In this document: piece by piece, positions 42,301 to 50,599 of the stretch | How the letters are laid out: each line of letters starts with the position of its first letter | Numbering within the stretch: position 1 is the first letter of the stretch | Assembly (NCBI GenBank): GCA_001296005.1 | Contig: LJHR01000027.1 | Location: 124,001 to 188,000 of the forward strand | Direction: 5' to 3' | Length of the DNA stretch: 64,000 bases | Origin: an alpha proteobacterium AAP38 | Lineage (GTDB): Bacteria > Pseudomonadota > Alphaproteobacteria > Azospirillales > Azospirillaceae | Program-made: the position numbers and the translations under genes | The notes under the pieces: model-generated | What the model was told of the DNA's origin: nothing | Databases searched by the model: none | What the model saw: the letters and a program-made list of their open reading frames with translations, nothing else

Positions 42301-42761
42301 GCAAAGGTTGAATAGTCGAACGAACGCGACCGGTTCGGCGTGGAGCCGGAATCGTTGGAACCGGCGGTCGACAGTGCCTCAAGGCCGTTCAGACGGGTAC
42401 GGTTGAAATCGCCACCAAGACCACGGACGGTGATCGACCGGCCTTCACCATTGTCGCGGTCGATGGATACGCCGGGCAGGCGCTGTAAGCTTTCCGCCAG
42501 ATTGTTATCGGGGAAGTCGGCAATATCCTCGGCGTTGATCGCGTCCACCTGCTCAGTGGAGTTGCGCTTCTCGTTCAAGGCGGACCGCAGCGAGGCGCGG
42601 AAACCGGTGACAATGATTTCCTCTAGCGCACCACCGGCGGACCCCGAAGCGGCGGGGGCCGATTGCGCCGACGCAATACCGGGCATGATCAGCCCGGCAA
42701 CAGCCAGGGCTAGGATGGAGCAGCCGCCCAGGCCGCGTGTCAGGTTCTGCTTCACACTCAT
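39354..42761 (-). CDS. Large TonB-dependent receptor (Xanthomonas/Caulobacter type)
   Basis: A 1135-residue receptor. It has a signal peptide (about residues 1-32, ending ASAQS), a plug starting LEEIIVTGFRASLRSALNEK and containing LPGVSIDRDNGEGRSITVRG, and a long beta-barrel ending GRIFRVGTRVRF. This size and plug sequence define the TonB-Xanth-Caul subfamily, which imports oligosaccharides. It lies 43 bp after the pectinesterase gene on the same strand, so it probably takes up pectic oligosaccharides released by the enzymes encoded upstream. AGGTAGAGGAAG provides the ribosome site. Confidence 0.94.
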   Translation of the reverse strand: MSVKQNLTRGLGGCSILALAVAGLIMPGIASAQSAPAASGSAGGALEEIIVTGFRASLRSALNEKRNSTEQVDAINAEDIADFPDNNLAESLQRLPGVSIDRDNGEGRSITVRGLGGDFNRTRLNGLEALSTAGSNDSGSTPNRSRSFDYSTFASELFSSLKVQKSPSAETDEGSLGATIDLQTGRPFDYKKDTYALSTEGSYNQNSKKINPRTAGLLSHLFNDNTMGILISGAYSKSVNEIDQFRRSPGQSDYLYRGSQWAGDENPQRAGFSAPVGTSFGSAITNPDAIAYQTGSDPAAYAKLYPGAPYNTPGRFNDSLVRIPALASIEQQDVKQERLGLTAAYQWQVNDDTKLSIDGAYSRLENLSTYNQVSSVGLNRNNTNATYNTASNSLTPVAARALYPGLCVPNAGSDLVPGQDCGQQLYGSTPAFTTAFNASGQRVTSILGSAAVVPGTTTPTNANIFSTNPYNLDPYDYYNNPSSVGYIPSSNRLAFRGALIGRPAVDVLDANVTNGLADYLVLRNVDFRSAADQSHYVTKFHQGSLQLDHDFSEDFTMRIITGMSKSTNVSQGLLVEFNRMDSQGLFVYDERGGGSMPVIDFGFDAADPANWETVKGFSGIRNYQRFVKNTYKQGKIDFDWQIVDEFSLGFGANYKEFTFNTDQYERNNDLLNPTLKEAGVTTASVSRVIDFGQGLKVPDGTMTSFVVPSIQAFDDLFDFTCNCVNKWGDWRITNKRNGGRERYSVTERDTGYYVQGDWDLELFGNPFRGNVGTRIAVTEVDSLGNSNAGRPLKGSNKYTDILPSLNMVYEPIDDVLLRFGASKVMARPLLGNLSPTITALSIPNTGATTGATLTIGNPKLKPFRSDNFDASVEWYFQPGGLISIAGFSKDISSFPQTVLYSAKLSDFLDEEGIQAIRAGFTNAQQLAYLDAGYEFTARQYRDAPGGWLRGFEASFQMDFTFLPEFWSDFGTQFNYTHIKSKLKYILDPGTATVAPTIATGPFLNVSPDAFNATLYYETDDFRARVSVAQRKGYSTAYPIAAGACAPGLQTPVPTSPATQGTACDSPLINDFVFSRSTTNIDASISYKLTDLITVTAEGLNLTNQTSDRYAYEGQEAVTQYGSSGRIFRVGTRVRF

Positions 42762-42804
42762 CTTCCTCTACCTCCCCTTGTCCGACGCTGGTGTTCCCGG
42801 TCTG

Positions 42805-43851
42805 TCATGCCGGTTGCCAGTCGCCCCACATGTTTGATCTGTCGAATGTCACCAGATCGGCTGTCGACAACAGGCGCCGGCTACGGCTGGCACTGCCGCT
42901 GCCCGGTCCCTGGCTGCCATACTCGAAAAGTCGCGCCTCGCCGGGTGTCAGCTCCGTACGGGTGCCGTCGCGCGTGTAGCCCATGGAGGTCCAGCCATCG
43001 GGATGGATATGCGCGTCCATCCAGCAATCGATGAAAGCACTGGCCCCCAGCAGTTCCATGTTGCCGCCCGCCCGCCATGGACGGCCCAGATACACGGAAC
43101 CGTCAGGCAGAGCCTCCTCCCGCGTCAGGCGGCATTGCCGGAAGACGAAGCCCACAGGTTGCGCCTGATGCGTGCTGGGGGCGGCCACGAAGCCTTGTAT
43201 CCCGTCGCCGGGACGAAGGCGGGAGCGGATTTCGCAGTTGCGGATCAGTGCTGCGGCCCCGCCGAAGATGAAATCCACGCTGCCGGCGATCAGGCTGTCT
43301 TCCACCAGGGCGCGACCAGACCGCAGATAAAAGCTGTCCTGATGGCCGATAATGGCCAGGTCGCGCAGCACTGACCGGTCCGCCCCAGGGCCTAGGGCCA
43401 GGGCGACCGCCTGTGCCCCATTGATGCCGTCGGCGCGCAGCGTGTTCGCGACATAATCGAAATCATTGCGGATGGACAGATGGGCAGCGGCAAAATCAGG
43501 CGCCTCAACCGTCACAGCGGAGGACCCATAGGTTCCCCAGTTGCCCTTGTCCGGCCGTTTCATGCCGGCGGCGATGGAATAGGTCAGGATTGTCCGGTCG
43601 CGGCCAGACCCCGTCAGGGTGACACGCGGCCGAGTGATCCGCAGCTTCTCCTCCCAAACGCCGGGGCCAATCTCGATATGCCAAGGCTTTGCCGGGTCGT
43701 CAGGCGCAGCGGCCAGCGCGTCGGCAACGCTGCGAAAGGCACCGTTACGACCGTTCTTCGCCACACGCGCATGGGGCGTGTCAGCGGCGATCACAGGAAG
43801 GGGCAGGGACGCAGACAGAGCACCACCGGCCAGGAACAGCCGGCGCGTCAT
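42805..43851 (-). CDS. Pectinesterase, carbohydrate esterase family 8
   Basis: A 348-residue right-handed beta-helix enzyme. CE8 motifs are all visible: GVWEEKLRI (GxYxE-like), DGINGAQAVALAL, GHQDSFYLRSGRA with the first catalytic Asp, SVDFIFGGAAAL with the second, and VYLGRPWRAGG. It removes methyl esters from homogalacturonan so that pectate lyase can act. A signal peptide starts at MTRRLFLAGGALSASLP, so the ATG at 43851 is preferred; the frame is open up to an ATG at 43905. It leads the operon pectinesterase - TonB receptor behind two similar promoters. Confidence 0.92.
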   Translation of the reverse strand: MTRRLFLAGGALSASLPLPVIAADTPHARVAKNGRNGAFRSVADALAAAPDDPAKPWHIEIGPGVWEEKLRITRPRVTLTGSGRDRTILTYSIAAGMKRPDKGNWGTYGSSAVTVEAPDFAAAHLSIRNDFDYVANTLRADGINGAQAVALALGPGADRSVLRDLAIIGHQDSFYLRSGRALVEDSLIAGSVDFIFGGAAALIRNCEIRSRLRPGDGIQGFVAAPSTHQAQPVGFVFRQCRLTREEALPDGSVYLGRPWRAGGNMELLGASAFIDCWMDAHIHPDGWTSMGYTRDGTRTELTPGEARLFEYGSQGPGSGSASRSRRLLSTADLVTFDRSNMWGDWQPA

Positions 43852-44088
43852 GTCAAAGCGATCCCGTCCGCCATCCGCCATGGGGCAGGGCGTCAACATG
43901 ATCAAGTTCCAGTTTTAAAGGCGGATCGCGCCCACGCTAAACGGCGGCGGTCTTTGCCCTGGATCGTCGATATGTCTGGTTCATCATCTGCCTCCCCTGG
44001 TCTGTTCGACGCCGTTACCGGCGCTCAGGCGTTGTCGCCTTGTTTCAATCACGATCCATAGGCTGGTCGGATTGATATTACGAACGGA

Positions 44089-44117
44089 AAGTTAAATTCT
44101 ACTGTCACCGGTGTCAA
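44089..44117 (-). promoter_or_regulatory. Proximal pectinesterase promoter P2 with ACCGGT operator
   Basis: On the minus strand TTGACA (44112-44117) and TAACTT (44089-44094) are separated by 17 bp. The near-palindrome TGTCACCGGTGTCA (44103-44116, one mismatch pair) overlaps the -35 box, a position suited to a LacI-type repressor. The same site design occurs at 44248-44262 and 50600-50613. Confidence 0.6.
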
Positions 44118-44160
44118 CGCTGTTTTGCGTTAGCGATAACATCTGTAACCATTAAGATTC

Positions 44161-44220
44161 CAAGGAATGCGAGCGGCCCCCGACCAAAGTCGGAGGTAGA
44201 TTATTGACCGTTATTCCTTG
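44161..44220 (-). promoter_or_regulatory. Candidate structured 5' leader RNA
   Basis: As minus-strand RNA, an outer helix (CAAGGAAU with AUUCCUUG, 8 bp, perfect) encloses an inner hairpin (CCUCCGAC, loop UUUG, GUCGGGGG) of 8 bp with one U-G wobble. The wobble pairs only in the minus-strand transcript, matching the direction of the distal promoter. Transcription from that promoter would start near 44228, putting this fold at the 5' end of the transcript. It matches no RNA family I recognise. Confidence 0.4.
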
Positions 44221-44234
44221 ACTGATCTCCCAGC

Positions 44235-44263
44235 AAGCTATGGCCACTGACCACCGGTGTCAA
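44235..44263 (-). promoter_or_regulatory. Distal pectinesterase promoter P1 with ACCGGT operator
   Basis: On the minus strand TTGACA (44258-44263) and TAGCTT (44235-44240) are exactly 17 bp apart, nearly repeating the design of the proximal promoter. The operator half ACCGGTGTCA covers the -35 box; the other half has one extra base (TGACCACCGGTGTCA, 44248-44262). It lies 29 bp after the pectate lyase stop codon. Confidence 0.55.
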
Positions 44264-44291
44264 TGTAAATTTCATGAGTGATAATCTATTT

Positions 44292-45605
44292 TCACTGATA
44301 ACTCGGCGCGAGAGAATTCAGCCACTGTTCCAGGTTGGTGTAGCCGTTGGCACCGACCCTGGAGCCATCTGAAGGATCGTTTGGATTCAGATGATTGGCG
44401 ATCTCCCAGGCGTTGGGCATGCCATCGAGATCGCTGTCGGTCCAAGGCTGGCCGGGCATCAGGGTGGGCCAGCCGCCGACCTGTGTCTGGCTATCGATCA
44501 GCGAGCCGGCGCGGTCCTTCACACTGGCCACCACATCCCGGTCGATGGCATCGCGGGAAAGGGATGTACCGGCATGGGCCAGGACCCGCTGAAAGGCGCT
44601 GGGAGCAGGGTCCGGTGTCAGTGGGGCCATGTCCACCAGCGGCGCATCGCGGCGGATGCCGACCCTGGCATCGACCAGCGACCATGGATCGGTCGGGATG
44701 GTGCCATTCATGCTGTTGCCAGCGAAATACAGGCGCGCATTGGGGTTCGCCTCTTCAAAGGCGAGCTTCCCCTGTGAATTCGGGCCTGGAATGTAGGTAT
44801 TGTCGATGAAATCATAGCTGACGATGGAGGCCTTGACCCCCTGATCGGCGTTATAACCCGATGCCTTTCCACCCCAGTTGTAAAAGACATTGGAATGGAA
44901 TTGATAGGACGGGCCGATATTGTCCACCGGTGGCATCTGCGTGTTGCCAGGGCGCGGCATGCGGGCGATATGGTGAGCCCAGAGATTATGGTGAAAGCTG
45001 ATCTTTGCGCCATGGGAACAGCGCAACAAGGTGCCATAACCATGCTGTCCCTTGGCATGCAGGGATTTGTTCAGTGACTGCGCAATGATCGACCATTGCA
45101 CGGTAATGTCATAAGGGCCGTCCGCCACCTGTTTGTAGGTGGAGCCGATGGACAGGCTTTCATCCACCGACCAACTGGCGGAAACATGATCGACCATGAT
45201 CCGCCGCCCGCCCGTGATTTCGAACGCATCGCTTTCCACCCCCTGTTCATCGCCCAAACGGACCCGCAGGTAGCGGACAACAACATCGTCGGCATGGATG
45301 CGGAACGGCTGCCCGCGCAGGGTGATGCCATCGCCGGGTGCCGTCTGCCCGGCGATGGTAACGCGCCCCTGGCGGACATTCAGCGGGCTTTTCAAGGTGA
45401 TGGTGCCGCCAATGTCAAAGATGATGGTGCGCGGCCCCGCCGCCTCCACCGCCGCCCGCAGCGATCCGGGGCCACCATCCTCTAGGTTTGTGACCCGCAG
45501 GACAGCGCCGCCGCGCCCGCCAAGGGAGGTGGCACCCGCCCCCTCAGCACTTGGAAAAGCGGGAATGGTCGTGACAAGGGCGGCGGCAAGCAGCAGAGCC
45601 GGCAT
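44292..45605 (-). CDS. Pectate lyase, polysaccharide lyase family 1
   Basis: A 437-residue secreted parallel beta-helix lyase. Signal peptide about residues 1-20. The core shows VTNLEDGGPGSLRAAVEA, TIIFDIGGTITL, VTIAGQTAPGDGITL, DDVVVRYLRVRLGD, the calcium-site region VDHVSASWSVDESLS and a QWSIIAQSLNKS strand. The family cleaves demethylated polygalacturonate by calcium-dependent beta-elimination. A C-terminal segment DSDLDGMPNAWEIANHLNPND looks like a thrombospondin-3/dockerin-like calcium loop. It starts 2 bp after the GH43 stop, so it is the last gene of the GH95 - esterase - GH43 - PL1 operon. Confidence 0.92.
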   Translation of the reverse strand: MPALLLAAALVTTIPAFPSAEGAGATSLGGRGGAVLRVTNLEDGGPGSLRAAVEAAGPRTIIFDIGGTITLKSPLNVRQGRVTIAGQTAPGDGITLRGQPFRIHADDVVVRYLRVRLGDEQGVESDAFEITGGRRIMVDHVSASWSVDESLSIGSTYKQVADGPYDITVQWSIIAQSLNKSLHAKGQHGYGTLLRCSHGAKISFHHNLWAHHIARMPRPGNTQMPPVDNIGPSYQFHSNVFYNWGGKASGYNADQGVKASIVSYDFIDNTYIPGPNSQGKLAFEEANPNARLYFAGNSMNGTIPTDPWSLVDARVGIRRDAPLVDMAPLTPDPAPSAFQRVLAHAGTSLSRDAIDRDVVASVKDRAGSLIDSQTQVGGWPTLMPGQPWTDSDLDGMPNAWEIANHLNPNDPSDGSRVGANGYTNLEQWLNSLAPSYQ

Positions 45606-45607
45606 GG

Positions 45608-47242
45608 TTACAGCGCCTTGAAAGTGAGGTTGGAGAATTTGGCGGTGCCGGTACCGGCGGAGTAAATCCCCGGCCGCAGCATCAGGAAGCCGCCACGCAC
45701 ATTGTGGTGATAGCCCGACACTTCCATGCCCCGATCGAACCGGTTCCAGGTTTTGCCGCCATCGCCGCTGAAATCGTAATAGACGATGTGGCGGTCATTG
45801 GTGGTGCGCAGGCGCATCTTGCGCCCATGCGGATTGGCGGGCCTGCCGCGTTCGATGCCGTACTGATGCGTCACGAACCGCTTCTCATCGAACCCGACGC
45901 CGCAATAGAGCTTTTCATCATAGAAAAGCACCATACCGGCCACGCCGCCCGCCTCGATCTCGATATCGCATTCGAACTGGTACGAGGTGTCACCCGCCAC
46001 CAGCAGCAGGGGTGAACTGTCCTTGGGCGCGGTACCGCTGGCCACTAGGCGCAAGGTGCCGTTGGCCACGCTGGCGCGCGCATCCTCGGTCGGGCCGGGT
46101 TTGAAGAAGTTCCATTTCGGGCCGATTTGCAGGGTCTTGAAATCGTCCGACAGGGCCATGCCATGCGGCCCCTTGCGCCCACCCTTCGGCGCGGGGAGCG
46201 GCTGTGAAAGGTCACCGCCCGTCATGCGGAACCAGCCATCCGCCGTCCATTCCACCGGGTCCAGCAGCGTCTGCCGGCCCAGCGTCCAGAACCCGTTTTC
46301 GAACCCGTGATAGACGGACCACCAGTCGCCTGCCGGCCCCTCCACCAGGGTGGCGTGGCCACGCGACCACCAATATTCGTCATTGCTGACGGTACGCACG
46401 ATGGGATTGTGGGGGCAATCTTCCCAGGGGCCATTGATGGATTTCGACCGCGCGGCGATGACCATATGGCCGGTCGGCGGGCCCGCCGTGCCGCCCACGG
46501 CTGTGATCATGTAGAAATATTCACCATGCTGCGTGATCTTTGGTCCTTCCGGCGAGAAACCTTCGACGATCCAGTCGGACGGGTAACGCCAGGGGTTATA
46601 AACCTTCTCCGGTTCTCCCACGGTTGACAGACCATCATCGGTCAGACGGATACGGCTGCCGCCCGACAGGAACAGCCAGCGCGACCCATCCTCGCCCACG
46701 GCATGGCCGGGATCGATGAAGCCGGAAAGACCCAGATATTTCGGCTCGCTCCACGGGCCTTCGATGTTGTCGGCCCAGATGACATAGGTGCCGGTCGGCG
46801 TACCCTTCACAGGGATGTAGAGGAAAAAGCGGCCATTATGCTTGGTCAGTTCCGGTGCCCACACGGACCCCAGATTCTTGGTCAGCGCCGCCGTCACCGG
46901 CTTCCAGTTCAGCAAATCCTGCGAATGCCAGATGACCAGACCCGGATAGCTGTCGAAGGTGGAGAAGGTTATGTAATAATCCTTCCCGTCCTTCAGGATC
47001 GTGGGATCGGGATGGTCACCGGAAAAAAGCGGGTTTAGGAAACGGCCATCGCCCAGATCGGGTTTGCGTTGGTTGTCCAGGCCGCGCGCCCATTGCGGAC
47101 CGCCAGGCTTGCCGGGCGGAATGCAGGCCGTGGGTGCGGAAGCGGGCGCAGCAGCCCCGGCGGTGGCGGCGGGGCCGGCGGCAAGGCCTGCACCGCCCAT
47201 CAGGGCGAGACTCAGCGCGTTGCGGCGGGAGATATCGGTCAT
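45608..47242 (-). CDS. Glycoside hydrolase family 43 with C-terminal sandwich domain
   Basis: A 544-residue secreted enzyme with a Tat-like signal (SRRNALSLALMGG, about residues 5-17). The five-bladed GH43 propeller carries the catalytic base Asp in FSGDHPDPTILKDG, the pKa-modulating Asp in GFIDPGHAV and the acid Glu in FSPEGPKI. Residues about 350-544 form a DUF1349/concanavalin-like sandwich (SLSD-type ligand module). Activity is probably arabinofuranosidase, xylosidase or galactosidase on pectin side chains; the subfamily cannot be fixed from sequence alone. It lies between the acetylesterase and pectate lyase genes. Confidence 0.9.
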   Translation of the reverse strand: MTDISRRNALSLALMGGAGLAAGPAATAGAAAPASAPTACIPPGKPGGPQWARGLDNQRKPDLGDGRFLNPLFSGDHPDPTILKDGKDYYITFSTFDSYPGLVIWHSQDLLNWKPVTAALTKNLGSVWAPELTKHNGRFFLYIPVKGTPTGTYVIWADNIEGPWSEPKYLGLSGFIDPGHAVGEDGSRWLFLSGGSRIRLTDDGLSTVGEPEKVYNPWRYPSDWIVEGFSPEGPKITQHGEYFYMITAVGGTAGPPTGHMVIAARSKSINGPWEDCPHNPIVRTVSNDEYWWSRGHATLVEGPAGDWWSVYHGFENGFWTLGRQTLLDPVEWTADGWFRMTGGDLSQPLPAPKGGRKGPHGMALSDDFKTLQIGPKWNFFKPGPTEDARASVANGTLRLVASGTAPKDSSPLLLVAGDTSYQFECDIEIEAGGVAGMVLFYDEKLYCGVGFDEKRFVTHQYGIERGRPANPHGRKMRLRTTNDRHIVYYDFSGDGGKTWNRFDRGMEVSGYHHNVRGGFLMLRPGIYSAGTGTAKFSNLTFKAL

Positions 47243-47267
47243 GTTGTGTTCTCTCTCGTCGGTCGGG

Positions 47268-48122
47268 TCAGGGGATCAGGAAACGGCGAAGGGCGGGCAC
47301 GGCATCCGCCAGTTCCTTTGTGACGATGGTGGCGAAGTAATCCGCCCCTTCGCGGCCCAGATGGGTGTAATCGAAGGACAGTTTGGCCTGGCCCATCGGT
47401 TCCACCGCCGCATTATTCTGTGCCGGTGTTTGGGCGGCGGCGGCATCGCTGGGCTTGCTGGCCGGAATGGTGGTGCCGGTCAGGGCGGCGGCGGCCACCT
47501 CCGGCGGGGGCGGCATCTGGGCGAAGCGGTTGGCCTGGGTCGGGCCCATCTCCTGCACCGCCTGCCGTGAACGTGCATGCAGATCGATCAGCGGCACCTT
47601 CAGTTCGGCAGCAACCCTGCGCGTTGTCTCCGCCCAGGGGCCGAGATCGTCCTGCAAAACGCCCTCCTTGAACTGCCGTCGTGTCAGGGGGGTGACAAGG
47701 ATCGGTTCCGCACCGGCGGCCCTTATCTCCTCCACATAACGTTTCAGGTTGGCGGGGAACTCCGTCGCCAGATCGGTTGACCGGCCGGGCTTGCCCGGCT
47801 GGTCATTATGGCCGAACTGGATCAGGACGTAGGTTTTGTCAAACCCGCCGCCCTTCACCTCCTCCATGGCGATTTCCCAGGAGCGTTCAGCCCGGTAATT
47901 GCCGGAACTGTGCCCGCCCTTGGACAGATTCACACAGGCGACGGCGGATGTGACGTGATATCCGCAGAAGCTGGGCCCCCATCCGCCCTGCACGGCAACG
48001 GTGCTGTCGCCGACCAGCACGATTTTGACCATGCGGGGGCGAGGGGTGTCCGGGGCCGGATCGGCAGCCAGAACCGGATCAGCCAGCACCAGAGATGCCA
48101 AACAGATTGCAAGTTTCTTCAT
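47268..48122 (-). CDS. SGNH esterase, rhamnogalacturonan-acetylesterase-like
   Basis: A 284-residue SGNH/GDSL hydrolase. Signal peptide about residues 1-20 (ending VLAADP). Block I is VLVGDSTVAVQGG with the nucleophile Ser, block III IQFGHNDQPGKPG, and block V FDYTHLGREGADY with the catalytic Asp-His. An unusual Ala/Pro/Gln-rich insert precedes block V. RGAE-type enzymes remove acetyl groups from rhamnogalacturonan I. The ATG at 48122 starts the signal peptide; a GTG at 48140 would overlap the GH95 stop. Confidence 0.88.
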   Translation of the reverse strand: MKKLAICLASLVLADPVLAADPAPDTPRPRMVKIVLVGDSTVAVQGGWGPSFCGYHVTSAVACVNLSKGGHSSGNYRAERSWEIAMEEVKGGGFDKTYVLIQFGHNDQPGKPGRSTDLATEFPANLKRYVEEIRAAGAEPILVTPLTRRQFKEGVLQDDLGPWAETTRRVAAELKVPLIDLHARSRQAVQEMGPTQANRFAQMPPPPEVAAAALTGTTIPASKPSDAAAAQTPAQNNAAVEPMGQAKLSFDYTHLGREGADYFATIVTKELADAVPALRRFLIP

Positions 48123-48136
48123 GGCTGGCGCTATCC

Positions 48137-50503
48137 TCACAGGAGGGTGACCGCAAGGGCGGCCCCGTTATGGGTCACGCGCACAGGTTTGCGGGGTTCA
48201 AGATCAATCTCCACGACCTGTTTGCCAAGGCGGATGCGATGCCGGCCCGCAACCCGCGCTTCCAGCAGGGCCCGATCCAGGCGGCCACCGGACCAGGACA
48301 GATCGACCCGCACAGCGCCCCTTGCGCGCAGGCCGCTGATCGCCCCCTTGGGCCAGGCCGACGGCAGGGCCGGCAGGAGATGGATCTCGTTCTTGCGGCT
48401 GCGCAGCAGCATCTCCGTGATGCCTGCCGTGCCGCCGAAATTACCATCGATCTGGAAGGGCGGATGGCTGTCGAACAGATTGGGATAGGTGCGCGTGGGA
48501 CGCAGCAGCATGCGCAGCACCAGATGTGCCCGTTCCGCATCCCCCAACCGTGCCCACAGGTTCAACCGCCAGCCGATACCCCAGCCGGTGGCTTCATCGC
48601 CCCGGATTTCCAGGGATTTGCGGGCCGCTGCCGCCAGCTCCGGCGTATCGAACACATCGATCTGGCCGCTGGGATAGACGGCATAGAGGTGGGAAACATG
48701 GCGGTGATGGATTTCCGGGGCCAGCATGTCCCAATCCTCCACCCATTCCTGAAGCTGTCCGACCTTGCCGATCTTGTCAGGTGCGAGACGTGCGCGGGTT
48801 TTTGCCGCCTGTTCGCGGAACTCTGCATCGACGCCCAGGATTTCAGCCGCTTTGATGCAATTGTCGAACAGGTCGCGAAGGATCTGTTGATCCATCGCGG
48901 GACCGGCAACCAATGAGGAGCCGTGCGGATGCCGGTTTTCAGGCGACAGTGACGGGCTGGTCATCAGATAGCCGCTCTTCGCGTCCTCGACCAGCGTGTC
49001 CAGAAAGAACTCGGCCGAGCCCTTCATCAAGGGATAGACCTTGGCCAGGAAGTCCAAATCCCGGCCATAGTCATAGTGATCCCACAGATGCAGGCAGAGC
49101 CAGGCGCCGCCGACGGGCCACATGCCGAACTTCGCACCATCGATCGGGGCGGTCGCCCTCCAAAGATCGGTATTATGGTGGGCCATCCAGCCGCGTGCGC
49201 CATACATGTCGCGTGCCGTGCGCGCGCCGGTTTCGGCAATGTCGCGGATCAGCGATACCAGCGGTTCCAACAGTTCCGGCAGAGAGGTGGGCTCCGCCGG
49301 CCAGTAATTCATCTCCGTATTGATATTGATGGTATATTTGCTGCCCCAACTAGGCTTCAGACTGTCGTTCCAAATGCCCTGCAGGTTGGCTGGCTGGGTC
49401 CCGGGACGGGAAGAGCAGATCAGCAGGTAACGACCGAACTGGTGATAGAGCGCTGCCAGGGCAGGGTCATTCAATTCCGCGCTGTTGCTTACCCGTTCGT
49501 CGGTGGGCAGGTCGGCTGCGGCACTGGTGCCCAGATCAATGGAAACCCGCCTGAACAGGGCGCGGTGCGCACTCAAATGGGTGTCCAGTATCTGTGCGAA
49601 CGGCTTATCAGCTACGGCCAGAATCTGCCCCGCCGTGATGGCGTCAGGATCGCCCGAGACATCATCATAACGGCGGAACGACGTGGCAGCAGCCAGCAAC
49701 AGGACCACATTTTCCGCGCCGCGGACCGTCAGATGGTCGCCGCCGGACTGAACCGTGCCGCCCGATGCCAGGGCACGCACCTGGCAGGTGAAGCGCAGGG
49801 CACCGGCCACGCCATGCTGTTCCCCATTGCAACCGCGCAGGGACAGCAGATCGGACGCATCCGCCTTCACTTCCACGCCCTTATGAGGGCTGGAAAGCTT
49901 TACATCCACATCAACCCGGCCCGACCCTTGCGTCGACAGACGCACCACAAGGACCTGATCAACGGGCGATGCGAAGACTTCCCGCGTATAGAGAGTGTCG
50001 CCAACGCGGAAACGCGTTGTGGCAACGGCCCGGTCCAGGTCCAGGTCGCGGCGATACTCTGCCGCGCCCGCGAGGCCCGGAAATTCCAGCCAGAGGTCGC
50101 CCAATGTCTGATAGGACATCTGCCGGACCGGCTTGCCCATCATCTTTGCATTCACCAGGGCTTCCGCCTCGGCATATTTGCCCTGGGCGATCAGGGACCG
50201 CACCTCCGGCAGCGCGGCGCGGGCATCCGGGTTGACCGGGTTATAGGGCCCGCCCGACCACAATGTATCTTCATTGAGCTGTAACTGGTCCTTGGCAATC
50301 CCGCCGAAAACCATGGCCCCCAGACGCCCGTTGCCGATGGCAAGGGCCTCGGTCCATACGCTCGCTGGTTTGCGGTACCAGAGTGTCAGGGGGGAGGGCG
50401 GTGTCGTCGTTGACATTGCCGTTTGCGCATTTGCCAGAATGGGGCAGGCCAAGGTTGTGGCACCGATGCCCTTCAGGGCCTGTCTGCGGGTCCAAGCTGT
50501 CAT
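48137..50503 (-). CDS. Glycoside hydrolase family 95 (alpha-L-fucosidase/galactosidase)
   Basis: A 788-residue GH95 enzyme: N-terminal sandwich starting LTLWYRKPASVWTEALAIGNG, then an (alpha/alpha)6 barrel. It contains YTININTEMNYWPAEP with the two catalytic Asn residues and HPPFQIDGNFGGTAG with the conserved Asp. A Tat-like signal MTAWTRRQALKGIGATTLA supports the ATG at 50503; the upstream in-frame start is a TTG. GH95 enzymes invert alpha-1,2-L-fucosides or alpha-L-galactosides such as those in xyloglucan and rhamnogalacturonan II. Released sugar would enter the neighbouring fucose pathway. It leads the pectin operon. Confidence 0.93.
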   Translation of the reverse strand: MTAWTRRQALKGIGATTLACPILANAQTAMSTTTPPSPLTLWYRKPASVWTEALAIGNGRLGAMVFGGIAKDQLQLNEDTLWSGGPYNPVNPDARAALPEVRSLIAQGKYAEAEALVNAKMMGKPVRQMSYQTLGDLWLEFPGLAGAAEYRRDLDLDRAVATTRFRVGDTLYTREVFASPVDQVLVVRLSTQGSGRVDVDVKLSSPHKGVEVKADASDLLSLRGCNGEQHGVAGALRFTCQVRALASGGTVQSGGDHLTVRGAENVVLLLAAATSFRRYDDVSGDPDAITAGQILAVADKPFAQILDTHLSAHRALFRRVSIDLGTSAAADLPTDERVSNSAELNDPALAALYHQFGRYLLICSSRPGTQPANLQGIWNDSLKPSWGSKYTININTEMNYWPAEPTSLPELLEPLVSLIRDIAETGARTARDMYGARGWMAHHNTDLWRATAPIDGAKFGMWPVGGAWLCLHLWDHYDYGRDLDFLAKVYPLMKGSAEFFLDTLVEDAKSGYLMTSPSLSPENRHPHGSSLVAGPAMDQQILRDLFDNCIKAAEILGVDAEFREQAAKTRARLAPDKIGKVGQLQEWVEDWDMLAPEIHHRHVSHLYAVYPSGQIDVFDTPELAAAARKSLEIRGDEATGWGIGWRLNLWARLGDAERAHLVLRMLLRPTRTYPNLFDSHPPFQIDGNFGGTAGITEMLLRSRKNEIHLLPALPSAWPKGAISGLRARGAVRVDLSWSGGRLDRALLEARVAGRHRIRLGKQVVEIDLEPRKPVRVTHNGAALAVTLL

Positions 50504-50599
50504 TTTGCTCTCGTTCTTGTGGTGCGGGTCCAACTGCGCGACAGGGGGAGCCGAAGCGGGCCGATGATCCAGGCGGGAGCTGTAGATGGATCAACGAAT

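Larger units (their letters stand above)
43852..44291 (-). other. Regulatory intergenic region between PL1 and pectinesterase genes
   Basis: A 440-bp gap with no credible gene. It contains two tandem minus-strand promoters of the same design (44235-44263 and 44089-44117), each with an ACCGGTGTCA operator over the -35 box. A foldable 60-nt element (44161-44220) lies between them. A 5' untranslated leader of roughly 180-230 nt would follow the second promoter. Confidence 0.7.

Noticed and set aside
49076-50284. Plus-strand frame of 402 codons opposite GH95
   Set aside because: Antisense of a full-length GH95 gene with intact catalytic motifs; no ribosome site or family match.
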